DNA of 64,000 nt. Source: Beroe forskalii. Lineage: Eukaryota > Ctenophora > Nuda > Beroida > Beroidae. The stretch is from contig WFMF01000087.1 in the NCBI GenBank assembly GCA_011033025.1, positions 186,001 through 250,000 of the forward strand, written 5' to 3'. The notes beneath the pieces are model-generated. The model was not told where the DNA came from, searched no databases, and saw only the letters and a program-made list of their open reading frames with translations. Below, one piece after another: positions 39,401-51,059 of this stretch. The stretch's first letter is position 1. Each line of letters starts with the position of its first letter. The translations under genes were made by a program, and so were the position numbers.

Positions 39401-41072
39401 CGAGACTTTTCTCATAACACCCTAGCAGAAACTCTACCCTCGTCAGAGGTTACCCGTTACACCCCAGCTTATTGGTAGATACTGCGGTAATGTGTGATAA
39501 AGTTCGCCAATTTTGACGTTAATTCCTACATGATATTACCTTCATGCCATGCTTCAGAGCCTCAGGCCTCTAAGTGTTAAAATAGAGTCAATATATTCGG
39601 CACCATTGTACCAATTGACACAGTTCTGTGCAGTTCTCAGATAACGCTTTTCAAAAGAAAGTCGTAATAGCAAATGATGGATAGGGAAATTCTGCCATTC
39701 TTTTGGAATTTTCTCGAGTTCATATCGCAAAATTTGTAACTCCAAACGTTGCCGTACCATGAACACATAAAATAATTACAGTATCAAATCTTTTGCCGTG
39801 TGTTTAACACCTCAAGATTTATGGTTTTGCTCTACTCTACAATCTGAAAAAGTTTGGTGTTAAACAATGTGTTCCAATTAGAGGGCCCGTATGCTTATCG
39901 CAGGTGATGCCCTACAATTCACTATCTGGACGTGAGGAGTGAGTGTTTGTGTATCAGATCTTCACATCCTGAGTAGGAACGTGACAGCGACGCACTGACA
40001 CGGGAAACCCTGGATGTGTGCCGTTAATGACACGAAGTGAGAGGAGATCTGTCGCTCTGACATGAAATCCCCTAATTTGCAACAAAAATCAGTGGACCCT
40101 TGTAGTGTAAATTTCCAAGGTTTTGGTGTTAAAAGTTCGGTACGTGATAAGATTATCATCATTTCATCTCCATACCTCACAGCCTACACGTGGATGGTTT
40201 GATATCCCGAATATAAAATGCGGGTACCATACATGTATTATTATTACAAAGGTGCTGCAATACGATGAACCATGATTTCACAATGAAATCGTAATATACA
40301 GTACTCAATGAAGTGATGTTTTAAAGTTTTGAGAAAGATATCGAGATAGTTATCGGTCGTGAAACAGAGTGCAGTGCCGAAGGCACGACGCTTAAAACCA
40401 TTTGCATTTCACGACCGAATCATTCAATTAAGCTAACAAGTAATGACCAGTTAGTTGGCAACACGTCACCTGTTGGCCATGGTCATTTATGTTGGCATAA
40501 CTAAAAGTACTAAAAGTGATAGTACTAATTATCAAAATCATGATGCAACCGCAATACTGCAATACCGCATGCTTACATCAACGTGAAGTAAGAGTAAGAG
40601 ATGGTCTTCAATAAATTTAAGAATTGAATTTAAGATTTAAATGAAGAAAAAAAATACGCTTCTGTGATAAAACACTTCTTCTATCAATTGTCAAAAATGT
40701 TCCTCGTGCGAAATGTTCGCTATGTCGATATTTACTCAGTGATAGTTATAAACAGTTAAGAGGCAAGTTTTGTTATAAAGATTGCAATAACAGCTAATTG
40801 GAATACATTATTTCCATCGAAATCACAGCAATAGTTTCCGTCCAGCGCATAATAAAAGTAAGGAACCAACCTAGTAGGTTAACATAGTTTTATCGTCGAA
40901 AATTTCAAATCCTCACATTATCGTTCCTTTCATTGAAATGGTTCAGAAATGATTCGGTTTTGGTCCATCGAATAAAAGGGTCGGTTGAAAAAAGGCGGCT
41001 GAATAAAGGCCATTATAATAAGGTAGTTGGTTAAGATAGTTTTTGTCGCAGAAACGTTCAAATCGTCGAAAT
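39401..41072. other. Intergenic part of the left arm
   Basis: Conserved with the right arm but without a recognised gene. Short open frames at 39554-39766 and 39962-40180 (both minus strand) have counterparts in the right arm, which reflects the duplication rather than coding constraint. Confidence 0.5.
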
Positions 41073-42360
41073 TTATGTCACATTATCGTTCCTTTTATTG
41101 ACATCTATGTCATGCATATATATGTCCATAACACTGTTACTTCTCCTTTTCATGGCTCTGAAAACCTTTCCCAGCTTCTTGAAAACCTCACAGATGGTAT
41201 CCTCTAGTATCATGATAGGGTTGATGATGCAGTTGCAGGGAAGGATGATGAGGCTGAAGACGGAATGCCAGCTGGATGCATCCAACAGCTCCAGGAAGTG
41301 TGTAATTGAGATGATGATGAAGGGGACCCAGGAGAGTACATCAGTGGCTATGAGGATCGCAACCTTCCTTTGAATGGTTCTGTTCCGCTTGATCAATGCC
41401 TTGTTGGTTGCCCCGGCAACTGCAGAACTCTTCCAAGTTGAAATATTTACAAAGCTATAACTCATTGCTATGATCAAAACACAAACTAAGTTAAGGAATA
41501 AAACCGATCCAGTAAACGATTTGCCCAGATTGCCCCTTCTAATAAAGTAATTGAAAAGGCAGAAACCGTTGCTTCCATAGAAACCTATCTTTTCACCTTC
41601 GACTCTATCATTAACAAACATATGTGTAACTAACTGTTTAATAGGATCCCAATCTTGATCGACCCTGAGGACCCGCCCATAATATGCTTGTATGATTTGA
41701 AAGTGCTTGGATTTGTCCACTTTCCCCACGAAAAGGTTGTTCTCATATGCGAGACTTTCAACAAAATATTCTTCAACAATAGGTAAGAGAGGGGTAATTG
41801 CCAATGCAATTGCAAACCCAAAGATTGCGGCTACTTCAGCTATAAGAATCATCTTTGACTTCCTTGATAAATCTTCTGATGGCCTTATCATGGATCTAAC
41901 CCCTATGGCCCTTTTGAGACTCAACAGGGTCATAGAGAGCAGTGATATCTGAGATCCAATGGTCGAAATAATACCTAGCGAATTGCATGTCTTGCTGGTG
42001 GTCCATTTGAATTGCGTGAAACAGGAACTTTTGTTGATGAACTTATCAGCCACAGCGACAAGTAGAAGAAATATTCCTTGTAGAAAATCCCCAACAGAGA
42101 TTACTGTCATGAGGCAGCTATTTGTCTTTGCCACACTGGTTTTTAATTCACTAAAACCTATTAAGTTTTTAATGATAACCCATCCATTCAAAATGACAGA
42201 AACAGTTCCCACGACCCAAGCAGTTATGCACAAAGTGACATGGCTGAAAATCTTCACTTGGTTGCTGCAGTGGGCATTGCATTCATCGCTGAAGTCCAAG
42301 CAATCAAAATGCTTATTACATTTCCTTGACAGTGGGATGTATTCACCAGAAGTACAATCT
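41073..42360 (-). CDS. Rhodopsin-class GPCR, GRL101/LGR/relaxin-receptor-like, last exon (left copy)
   Basis: The exon starts after an acceptor-like TTCATCAG and opens inside an LDL-receptor class A repeat (CTSGEYIPLSRKC then DCLDFSDEC). Seven transmembrane segments follow, among them CITAWVVGTVSVILNGWVII (TM1), CLMTVISVGDFLQGIFLLLV (TM2), SQISLLSMTLLSLKRAIGV (TM3, where LKR stands in for E/DRY), IFGFAIALAITPLLPIV (TM4), LFLNLVCVLIIAMSYSFV (TM5), ATDVLSWVPFIIISITHFLE (TM6) and IILPCNCIINPIMILE (TM7, NPIMI in place of NPxxY). LDLa plus this TM6 form is characteristic of GRL101-type and relaxin-family leucine-rich GPCRs. Upstream exons (rest of LDLa, LRRs, signal peptide) were not found, so the copy may be partial. 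It faces the membrane-protein gene tail to tail. Confidence 0.85.
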
Positions 42361-43439
42361 CTGATGAATTTTATTATTTGCGCGTTTAAAGAGATGACGT
42401 AAAAATTTTTTGCAGCTCTAGCCGAGAAATTTTGAGAGGAAATACTGGGCTTAATTTTCACGGACCTGAAAATCACGGACATTAGTATCACGGACATAGT
42501 ATCACGGACATAAATATTCACGCTGAGGTGGTCAGCGTAACTGTAATGTCCGTGATTATCTTATTAGGTATGCCCGATAAAGTATCAAGAATTACAAATT
42601 TATTTCATTGTCATGAAAGTGAAACATATTTTGAAGAAGATTTTTTAGAATTTTTTTCTCGTTTTCCAACCGAACCACAGGCTATGTTCTAGGACGAGAA
42701 GCTTGCGGGATGGTACAATGATTGTGTGTGCGTGTACATCACAGCTTAGGCACACGAAAAATAGACAGGTTAACACTCATCGACATTCCACTTTATGCTG
42801 TGATAATGACATCTCATCCACTTGTTTATCTACAAGTACATGTATATTCGATATTACATCATCACACAGATATATATTAGGGGACATTAGTGATGCAATT
42901 AGCCCTTTCATTGCATTATACCCCAACACACTGATATTGAACAAACAATCTAATTTGCCTTCATAATAATTACTAATTAGTTTATTCTCAGAGGCGGATT
43001 TGGGACAGGCATGTAATTCGATTGAATATCACATAACAGCTCAGAGGGGAAGTGAATACAAATGGATCAGACGCAGTATCTAATTAGCGGGCGTGCGCGG
43101 AGTAACGAATTGAATGAGTGTCGTCACGTGGGTGTCAGGTGAGGTAGTGTCACGTGACCAATTCATGGGAGGAGAGGTGTCACGTGGGTTCATTTTCAAA
43201 TCAAAATATCTCATGCTAGGAATGAACTACAGCGAAAAGACTTAGCTTGTCGGAATCAGCACAATCTCCTCTATCAGATGAGCTTCGTATATCAAAAATT
43301 CATGATTCAGTGGGAGCCTCTAAAAACCAGGGCCCTGGTTATAAGAATAATGATTGGCGCGCATCACCAACCAACAACCAAGGCTCCCGTTATATTAAGA
43401 CGCTGAGTTGAGCGTGGCTTTGCCCATGCCCTAACCAGG
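42361..43439. other. 5' flank of the receptor exon; TCACGGACAT repeats
   Basis: Four TCACGGACAT-type units lie at about 42459-42512, and one inverted unit (ATGTCCGTGATTATC) at about 42546-42560. Three CACGTG-containing stretches (GTCACGTG) occur at about 43123-43190. No upstream receptor exon recognised. Confidence 0.5.
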
Positions 43440-44043
43440 ACCGTGGTTTCGCGGCGCGCACAGAGTATCAGAGTGCGCGGCGCCCTAGATGGATTTCACC
43501 CATCCCTAGCGCGCAACACTCGGAAGGTTGGAGGGTCGTGTTGTTCCCCGCGGAAAAAAATGGCGCGCGGCGGAGGGTAGGGTAAAATCCTACTGGCGCC
43601 CTGGTTAGGCCGGAAAGCGTGACAGTGGTGCGCGCGCAGCGCTTGCGTATTCGAAGATTTTCTTCAAAAAATGCGCGCACAAACAAAGACCAAGGCAGGT
43701 TTCATACAATGCTACAATACTATGAGCTTAATGCTGCAATACTAAAAGCTTTTATTCCATACTTTCTGACTCTCCTTTAAGATCTTTACCTTAATTAATA
43801 ATTTATGGAGATATTGTATATCAACAATTAAAGAATCAATCATTTAAAACAAATCGATCTGCAAAACTTTTGCCCATGCTTTAATTTTAATGAATTATTG
43901 GAATATATTTGACAAATACTTTATATTCATTGCTAGTATTTATTTCAAGAAAGAAAGAAAGATTCCTTCACTACATCAATCTGTAACACAGTAACATTAC
44001 TTAACACGTCTTCATTTTATATGGTGTAGCTATGATGCAGTTA
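43440..44043. repeat. Second copy of a GC-rich dispersed repeat, then AT-rich spacer
   Basis: 43440-43660 matches the block near 34650-34770 (CCCTAGCGCGCAACACTC; GCGCGGCGGAGGGTAGGG). The rest is AT-rich without genes. Confidence 0.55.
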
Positions 44044-44756
44044 ATCCACATTAGGCCGTCTCATATTTGGTCGATATTTCAAAATCAACTTGGTGGTATT
44101 TAATTATCCCCCATTTGCCATAAAAAGATGTGTGACATCTTTATTTTTGATCAAAACCGAAATTTCACGTTTGCACCAGCCACACCCTTTTTTCAGCTGA
44201 AAAAGCACTAGAATTTACGCCAACACCATTAAATAAATTTTGGCATAATAGGCCGCGAACTTTAGTTCGCCCGAACTTCCAGGCTCCGCGCGGGTTCGCA
44301 CACAGGCGGTCCGCTTTACGCAAATTTTCGCCGACAGTTCGCCAATTTTTTTTCCTTGGCGAACTCCGCTGAAGTTCGCCGAGAGTTCGCCAGACGTTCG
44401 CCGAACTCCGGGCGAACTCGAGCGAACTCAGGCGAACCCGCGCGGAGTTCGCCGCAAACTGGCGAACTAGTTCGCCGCGAACTTGTTCGCAGCGAACTTA
44501 AAATTTTGGTTGGCGAACGATTGTTCGCCGGCGAACAATCGTTCGCGGCGAACTTTCAGTTCGTGGCGAACGAAGTTCGCGGCGGACTAGTTCGCCGCGA
44601 ACTAGTTCGCCAAGAACTAGTTTTTTCTAAGTTCGCAGCGAACTAGTTCGCGGCGAACTTCATTATTCATTTTATGCTGCGAACTTGTTTGTCATCAATT
44701 ATAACAATTCCGCTGCAAACTGCCAAACTAGTTCACCTCAAACGATTGTTCGCCAA

Positions 44757-45520
44757 CCCAAAACCCTAACCCGAATCCAAACGCGAACCCAAACCCGAAC
44801 CCAACCCCTAACCCTAACCCAAACCCAAACCCAAACCCTAACTCCAAACCCTTGTTCCAAACCCTAAACCAAACCCTAACCCAAACCCTAACCCAAACCC
44901 TAACAGTAACCCAAACCCTAACCCAAACCCTAACCCAAACCCAAACCCAAACCCTAACCCAAACCCTAACCCAAACCCTAACCCAAACCCTAACAGTAAC
45001 CCAAACCCTAACCCAAACCCTAACCCAAACCCTAACCCAAACCCAAACCCTAACCCAAACCCTAACCCTAACCCGAACCCGAACCCTAACCCAAAACCTA
45101 ACCTAAACCAATCCCTAACCTAAACCCTAACCCAAAATCTAACCCAAGCCCTAATCCAAACACAAACCCAAACCTTAACCCAAACCGTAACCAAAACCCT
45201 AACCCAAACCCTTACCCAAACCCTAACCCAAACCCGAACCCAAACCCTAACCCAAACCCTAACCCAAACCCTAACCCAAACCCTAACCCAAACCCTAACC
45301 CAAACCCTAACCCAAACCCTAACCCAAACCCTAACCCAAACCCTAACCCAAACCCTAACCCAAACCCTAACCCAAACCCTAACCCAAACCCTAACCCTAA
45401 CCCAAACCCTAACCCAAACCCTAACCCAAACCCTAACCCAAACCCTAACCCAAACCCTAACCCAAACCCTAACCCAAACCCTAACCCAAACCCTAACCCA
45501 AACCCTAACCCAAACCCTAA
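44757..45520. repeat. Telomere-like interstitial array, CCCTAA alternating with CCCAAA
   Basis: Mostly a 12-bp unit AACCCAAACCCT with variants. CCCTAA is the usual animal telomere C-strand unit, and the interleaved CCCAAA unit is not. A short continuation lies at 45869-45895, after the inserted element. The minus-strand open frame of GLGF repeats is a translation of this array. Confidence 0.92.
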
Positions 45521-45868
45521 GGGGCCATCCATAAACTTAAGTCTTAAAGGACGTCCGCAATGAGGGGGGAGGGGGGAGTCTGGCCAATGCGGACGTTTGC
45601 GGACATAGGGGGAGGGGGTGTTTGGTCAAATGCGGACGTCCGCAATTTTTGGAAGTTTTGGTCGATTTGACGGTTATTTCACAAGAAAATCGTGAAATTT
45701 CGGGCCCAGAATGATGACTCAAAAGATTTTTAAGAAAAGTGCGGACGTCCTGGGGGGAGGGAGGGGTTTCTGAAATGCGGAAGTTTGCGGGCAAGGGGGA
45801 CTGGGGGAGGGAGGGGTCTAAAATGCTCGAAATTTTGCGGACGTCCTTTATAGTTTATGGATGGCCCC
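45521..45868. mobile_element. 348-bp inverted-repeat element in the telomere-like array, TAA target duplication
   Basis: Begins GGGGCCATCCATAAACT and ends with the complement AGTTTATGGATGGCCCC. Both arms continue with AAAGGACGTCCGCA. It is flanked by TAA on each side within CCCTAACCC units, as expected for insertion with a 3-bp TAA duplication, typical of PIF/Harbinger-type elements. No coding capacity. Confidence 0.8.
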
Positions 45869-46395
45869 TAACCCAAACCCTAACCCGAACCCTAACCGAA
45901 GGCGAAGGGGTCAGACAACGTCGGACAAGAGTTCGCCGCGAACTAGTTCGCCGCGAACTTAGAAAAAAGTAGTTCGCGGCGAACTAGTCCGCCGCGAACT
46001 AGTTCGCTGCGAACAAGTTCGCCGCGAACGAGTCCGCCGCGAACTCCAAAAAATCGTTCGCCAACCAAAAATTTTAAGTTCGCTGCGAACTAGTTCGCGG
46101 CGAACTAGTTCGCCAGTTTGCGGCGAACTCCGCGCGGGTTCGCTTGAGTTCGCTCGAGTTCGCCCGGAGTTCGGCGAACGTCTGGCGAACTTTCGGCGAA
46201 CTTCAGCGGAGTTCGCCAAGGAAAAAATTTGGCGAACTGTCGGCGAACGCTGGCGAACTCGCGCGGAGTTCGCGCGGGTTCGCCTGAGTTCGCCCGGGTT
46301 CGCGGCGAACTAAAGTTCGCGGCCTATTATGCCTAAATTTTTGGGGGCAAACGAAATGTTTTGGAGTGTTCCTATAGTCACTATCGCTTTCCCAC

Positions 46396-49300
46396 GGCAA
46401 AATGGTACCACAGGAACACGACAAAAATTAGGCTCCATTAGCCTCCATTAGCCTCCATGGAGGCTGAGTGGAGCCTGAGTGGAGGCTGAGTGGAGCCTAA
46501 GTGGAGGCTAATTTCAAAAATTAGCCTCCATGGAGGCTAATGGAGGCATGAGGCTAGTTTTTGAAAAATAGCCTCCACTATGGAGGCTAATTAGCCTCCA
46601 CTAGCCTCCATTAGCCTCCACTAGCCTCCACTCAGGCTCCACTCAGCCTCCACTCAGCCTCCATGGAGGCTAAAATTTTGGTTTAGCCTCCACTAGCCTC
46701 CACTAGCCTCCACTGAAGAATTAGCCTCCATTAGCCTCCACGGAAACTGAAATATAACATTTTTGTGGAGGCTAAAGCTTTAATATGGAGGCTAATGGAG
46801 GCTGAGTGGAGCCTAGTGGAGGCTAAGTGGAGGCTGAGTGGAGCCTAAATCAATTAGCCTCCAAAAACAAAATTTCTTGCTGAAAATGGTGATTTATGTG
46901 CACAAATGTGAAAAACAATATGTCCAAATCCACGTTACGTAACGCACACTTTTTACTCGATTTTGAGGATTCAAAGGTCAAGGCAGCCAAATTGAAGTCA
47001 TCACAGCACTATTCCTTGCTTTAGAGACAAACTTCAAACATTCGTTGAGCCTATTTGATGTTTTGAATGAGAATTGGTTGCAAAGAAAATTTTACACAAG
47101 CCATCAAAAATGTTACGTAACGCACAGGACTGGATCTAATAAAATCAATTGACAGAATTTGATCACAAAAGTCAGTTCCATGTGAGCTGAATGGGGAGTT
47201 CACACTAGTTTCTAATGATAGAAGAATATATAAACTTTAAGTTTAACAATGCTTTTTATTGGTTGATGCACTCCATTTTCTTTTACCAGGCTCACATAAT
47301 TTGTTACGTAATGCACAAATTGCCTGTTACGTAATGCACAAATTTTCCTCACTGTGAATAGACCTATTTTATACTGTTCTATTGGCATAGTAAGGCCTCA
47401 ATTAGATGCAGGAGCAATCAAGGTCCTCAATCTAAAAAATGTTGGTGGTTCTATCAATTTCAGTCCCATATTAGGCCATCAAAAGTGTAGCAAAAAAAAT
47501 TGGATCAATTTTCTATGATTTTACTGTCATACTTAGAATATTTCATTTCTGACAGGGTTAAGATAACTCTTGGTATCACCCAGCAACTTTCCAAGATGAA
47601 TAACGGCCGATTCCTATCGTGAGAGGGCCAAATTCAACGATTTTCGAGTTTGCTAGTAGAAAAAGATGTTTTTTTCATGTGTCACAAAGTGGCAAATTTT
47701 TGAGAAAATCACTTTTGAGGCCATTAAAGCACAATTCCTCAAGGGCATTGATATCTTATACCCCTGAATACATTTTTGATAGCATTTAGGTTCTAGAAAA
47801 AGAAAATTTATCGATTTATGCTTTGATTTTCTAATGTATGTGGGATTGAATGACTAAATACTAACTTTTTCTTTGTAATTCTTTTCTAAGTTCAAATTTA
47901 CTTTACATTCCTTATCTGTAAGTTATTACAGAATTTTCTGATTAGAAATGGTTATTTCTTGCAGTTTCTTTCATTGAAAATTAATTGGGGAAAAGTTTTG
48001 TGCATTACGTAACGTTACGTAACGCACAAGGCCATATTGTCTAAATTTGATCAGTCTAAGCTTTCACACATGTGCCATGACGACCAAAAGTATCCAAAAC
48101 AGCTGAAAATGAGTTTTCGGCATAAATGGAAATGAAGGCTTTTACAAAACTTTTTGCATCATTTTGTTACGTAACGCACACATCAATTGTCCCCAAAGAG
48201 TTTTAACGTCACTTCAAAATAGTTAGAGAAAGCGAGTTTTCATATTAAAATATGAATCAAACTAGATCAAAAGTCCACTATTAAGCAAAAATTATTCCCT
48301 TGATTACAATATAAGCATTCTTTATGATAATTCAAAAATGCCATTAATTGAGGGCTGAACATTGTCCAAAAGTAGCCCTTACTCAATCGCGCAAATCGTC
48401 GAGGTCTTTCAATATTTTTTGATGCGGTTTTTTGCATCATTTAGAGGAAAGTCTTAGCTTTCATTTGAAGTCAAAACTTTTTGCTGGACTGATGATTTCA
48501 AATTTCAAAATTTTTCCTCGTTTTCGTGGATTTGCCCATATACAGCTCCAAACTTTCAGACAGCTCCAACTATCCTCCACTCAGCCTCCACTAGGCTCCA
48601 CTCAGCCTCCACTAGGCTCCACTCAGCCTCCACTAGGCTCCACTCAGCCTCTACTAGGCTCCACTCAGCCTCCACTGGGCTCCACACAGCCTCCACTAGG
48701 CTCCACACAGCATCCACTAGGCTCCACCCATGCTCCACTAGCCTCCACTCAGCCTCCACTAGGCTCCACTAGCCTCCACTAGGCTCCACTAGCCTCCACT
48801 AGCCTCCACTTGGCTCCACTAGCCTCCACTAGCCTCCACTAGGCTCCACTAGCCTCCATTAGGCTCCACTAGGCTCCACTAGCCTCCACTAGGCTCCACT
48901 AGCCTCCACTAGCCTCCATTAGGCTCCACTCAGCCTCCACTAGGCTCCACTCAGCCTCCATTAGGCTCCACTAACCTCCACTAGCCTAGTGGAGCCTAGT
49001 GGAGGCTAATGGAGCCTAGTGGAGGCTAATGGAGCCTAGTGAAGGCTAGTGGAGGCTAGTGGAGCCTAGTGGAGGCTAGTGGAGCCTAGTGGAGGCTGAG
49101 TGGAGCCTAGTGGAGGCTGAGTGGAGGCTGCGTGGAGGCTAGTGGAGGCTGAGTGGAGGCTAGTGGAGGCTGAGTGGAGGCTGCGTAGAGGCTAGTGGAG
49201 GCTGAATAGAGCCTAGTGGAGGCTAAGTGGAGCATAGTGGAGGCTGAGTGGAGCCTAGTGGAGGCTGAGTGGAGCCCAGTGGAGGCTGAGTGGAGCCTAG

Positions 49301-49895
49301 TGGAGGTTGAGTGGATTCTAGTGGAGGCTGAGTGGTACCTAATACTAGCTGGGTTAGAAACTTTGGTCTATGTTACAAAATGCACTCTTTTTGTACAAAA
49401 CTGACATAAATCTAATTTTGTGGAGGCTAGCATATTATCTGTGTTTTTTCATGATTTTAAGATTTTAGCCTCCATTTGGAGGCTATAGCCTCCACTAGCA
49501 CTGTCAAAACAGCTTCCATAGAATCCAAAAAATGAATTTTTAAATTTCCGTGGAGGCTAATGGAGGCTAATTCTTAAGTGGAGGCTAGTGGAGGCTAGTG
49601 GAGGCTAAACCAAAATTTTAGCCTCCATGGAGGCTGAGTGGAGGCTGAGTGGAGGCTGAGTGGAGGCTAGTGGAGGCTAATGGAGGCTAGTGGAGGCTAA
49701 TTAGCCTCCATAGTGGAGGCTATTTTTCAAAAATTAGCCTCATGCCTCCATTAGCCTCCATGGAGGCTAATTTTTGAAATTAGCCTCCACTTAGGCTCCA
49801 CTCAGCCTCCACTCAGGCTCCACTCAGCCTCCATGGAGGCTAATGGAGGCTAATGGAGCCTAATTTTGGTCGTGTTCCTGTGGTACCATTTTGCC
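46396..49895. mobile_element. Nested 3.5-kb foldback element of TGGAGGCTA/TGGAGCCTA units
   Basis: Starts GGCAAAATGGTACCACAGG and ends with its complement. TTTCCCAC flanks both ends (46388-46395 and 49896-49903). The arms (46425-46860 and 49420-49870) are arrays of AGCCTCCA and TGGAGGCT. A second, stronger hairpin of the same units lies inside at 48569-49343, with its turning point near 48985. Between them is about 1.6 kb of AT-rich sequence without a gene. Inserted in the left arm of the outer element. The unoccupied site remains in the right arm near 50278-50290. Open frames (VEAEWSLVEAEW and its reverse) are repeat translations. Confidence 0.92.
46934..48180. repeat. Interspersed 15-bp motif GTTACGTAACGCACA in the core of the nested element
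   Basis: Direct copies at 46934, 47112, 47303, 47326, 48014 and 48166 (GTTACGTAAC or GTTACGTAAT followed by GCACA). One inverted copy lies at about 48000-48013, head to head with the copy at 48014. The motif contains the palindrome GTTACGTAAC. The intervening sequence is not repeated, so this looks like a set of protein-binding sites rather than a satellite. Confidence 0.75.
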
Positions 49896-50852
49896 TTTCC
49901 CACTCTAGAGAATGGTGTAGAAGAAGAAATTAGGTGAAAACATTGCTCAGAAGCCGAGTTATGACGATTTTATTAAGTTGCCAATTGTACATGATATGTT
50001 GTATGTGATAATAACTTTGCAGTGGAACAATTCTAAAATCGACTTTATTGACGACTCCTCTACAATTTTTCACCCATTTCATTTCCTGAGACCCAGGACC
50101 ATGATAGAAATGAAGATAGGTGCTGAGAAGTATTAAAAAGGGGATTTTAAGATGCTCCATCTGCAAAGTTATTATCACATACAACACATCATGCATAGTA
50201 GGCAACTTAAAATCGTCACAACTCGGCTTCTGAGCAATGTTTTCACCTAATTTCTTCTTCTACACCATTCTCTAGAGTGGGCAAAACGATAGTGACTATG
50301 GGAACACTCCAAAGCATTTCGTTTGTCCCCAAAAAATCTACTTAATGGTGTTGGCGTAAATCCTAATGCTTTTTCAGCTGAAAAAAGGGTGTGGCCGGTG
50401 CAAACGTGAAATTTCAGTTTTGATCAAAAATAAAGTTGTCACACCTCTTTTTGAGGCAAATGGGGGATAATGAAATACCACCAAGTTGATTACCTGAAAA
50501 AAGTTGATTTTAGACCAAATATGAGACGGCCTAATCCACATATCCTTAGTGGTAGAAATTAAGATGTGTATTTATTAAGGACGTACTAATTAAGAAGTGT
50601 ACTAATTAAGGCAGTAAAATTTCTACAAAAATCAGGCAATTCTAGGACTAAATTTCACGTCGTTTCACCAATTTTCAACAAAAAATACCGATGTGAAAAC
50701 AAGAAGAGGGCAGATTTTTTCACTGAATTCAATTTATTTGGGATCTATGAAATATAGACAAAAGTAAAGCTAGGCGTTCTAGAGAAACAGATTAGCAAAC
50801 GGGTCAATGAGCATCCTAGAGTCAACACCATGTTCTTTGCAATGTTTGACTG

Positions 50853-51059
50853 CCTCCGTTTGATGAAAGATTGGCCGATGATTCTGCTGAAATTTTGAAG
50901 GCCTTGTTTCCTGATGAAAACATCGAAGATATCGAAGATGGTTTTATTGGGCTTGAGGTGGAAGATATGGAAGATGTGCAGGAAGACGTAAAAGCCGAAG
51001 AAATGCCTATAATTTTTTCCCTCTCCAATTGCGTTTTTGTTTTACAAAAAGGCAAATGA
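50853..51059 (+). CDS. Hypothetical acidic peptide inside the 50.5-53.0 kb element
   Basis: A frame without a clear ATG start, reading FDERLADDSAEILKALFPDE then NIEDIEDGFIGLEVEDMEDV and QEDVKAEEMP before a hydrophobic end. It is strongly acidic and helical. It could be an exon, since no stop interrupts this part. Function unknown. Confidence 0.3.
   Translation, partial: PPFDERLADDSAEILKALFPDENIEDIEDGFIGLEVEDMEDVQEDVKAEEMPIIFSLSNCVFVLQKGK

Larger units (their letters stand above)
38355..41553. repeat. Left arm of a large inverted duplication
   Basis: Pairs in reverse orientation with about 55920-60325. Anchors: the ATG at 38398 matches 60267, exon ends match one by one, the block at 39962-40180 matches 57514-57714, the block at 39554-39766 matches 57908-58108, and the receptor stop at 41073 matches 56399. 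Arms differ by substitutions and small indels, plus a 744-bp insertion in the right arm. Confidence 0.95.
44242..46333. mobile_element. Nested foldback element of GTTCGC units, with telomere-like core
   Basis: Starts GGCATAATAGGCCGCGAAC and ends with its exact complement over 29 bp. TAAATTTT flanks both ends (44234-44241 and 46334-46341). The inverted arms (44262-44660 and 45925-46325) consist of GCGAACTAGTTCGCCGCGAA-type units. Between them lie a long CCCTAA/CCCAAA array and a smaller inserted element. It sits inside the left arm of the outer element. The right arm still shows the single unoccupied site as AAAATCTA (50333-50340). Confidence 0.92.
44052..50533. mobile_element. Outer foldback DNA element with 8-bp target duplication
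   Basis: Starts TAGGCCGTCTCATATTTGG and ends with its reverse complement. ATCCACAT lies on both sides (44044-44051 and 50534-50541), a perfect 8-bp target-site duplication. The left arm continues through AACTTGGTGGTATTT and CCCCCATTTGCC, mirrored at 50340-50500. Two further elements are inserted in the left arm. Without them and their target duplications the element is about 870 bp and folds nearly completely on itself around 50090. No transposase is present, so it is non-autonomous. The 8-bp duplication fits hAT, P, Merlin or related superfamilies, and the terminus alone does not decide. Confidence 0.9.

Noticed and set aside
45212-45532. 106-residue GLGF-repeat open frame on the minus strand
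   Set aside because: It is the translation of the telomere-like TTAGGGTTTGGG array.
44356-46424. Arg/Glu-rich frames (RRELVRSEL)
   Set aside because: Translations of GTTCGC arm repeats.
46933-48180. CRISPR-like array from the repeated 15-bp motif
   Set aside because: Repeats are short, unevenly spaced, partly inverted and in animal DNA; spacers are hundreds of bases long.
48556-49404. VEAEWSLVEAEW and STQPPLG repeat frames
   Set aside because: They arise from TGGAGGCTGAGTGGAGCC tandem units in the foldback element.
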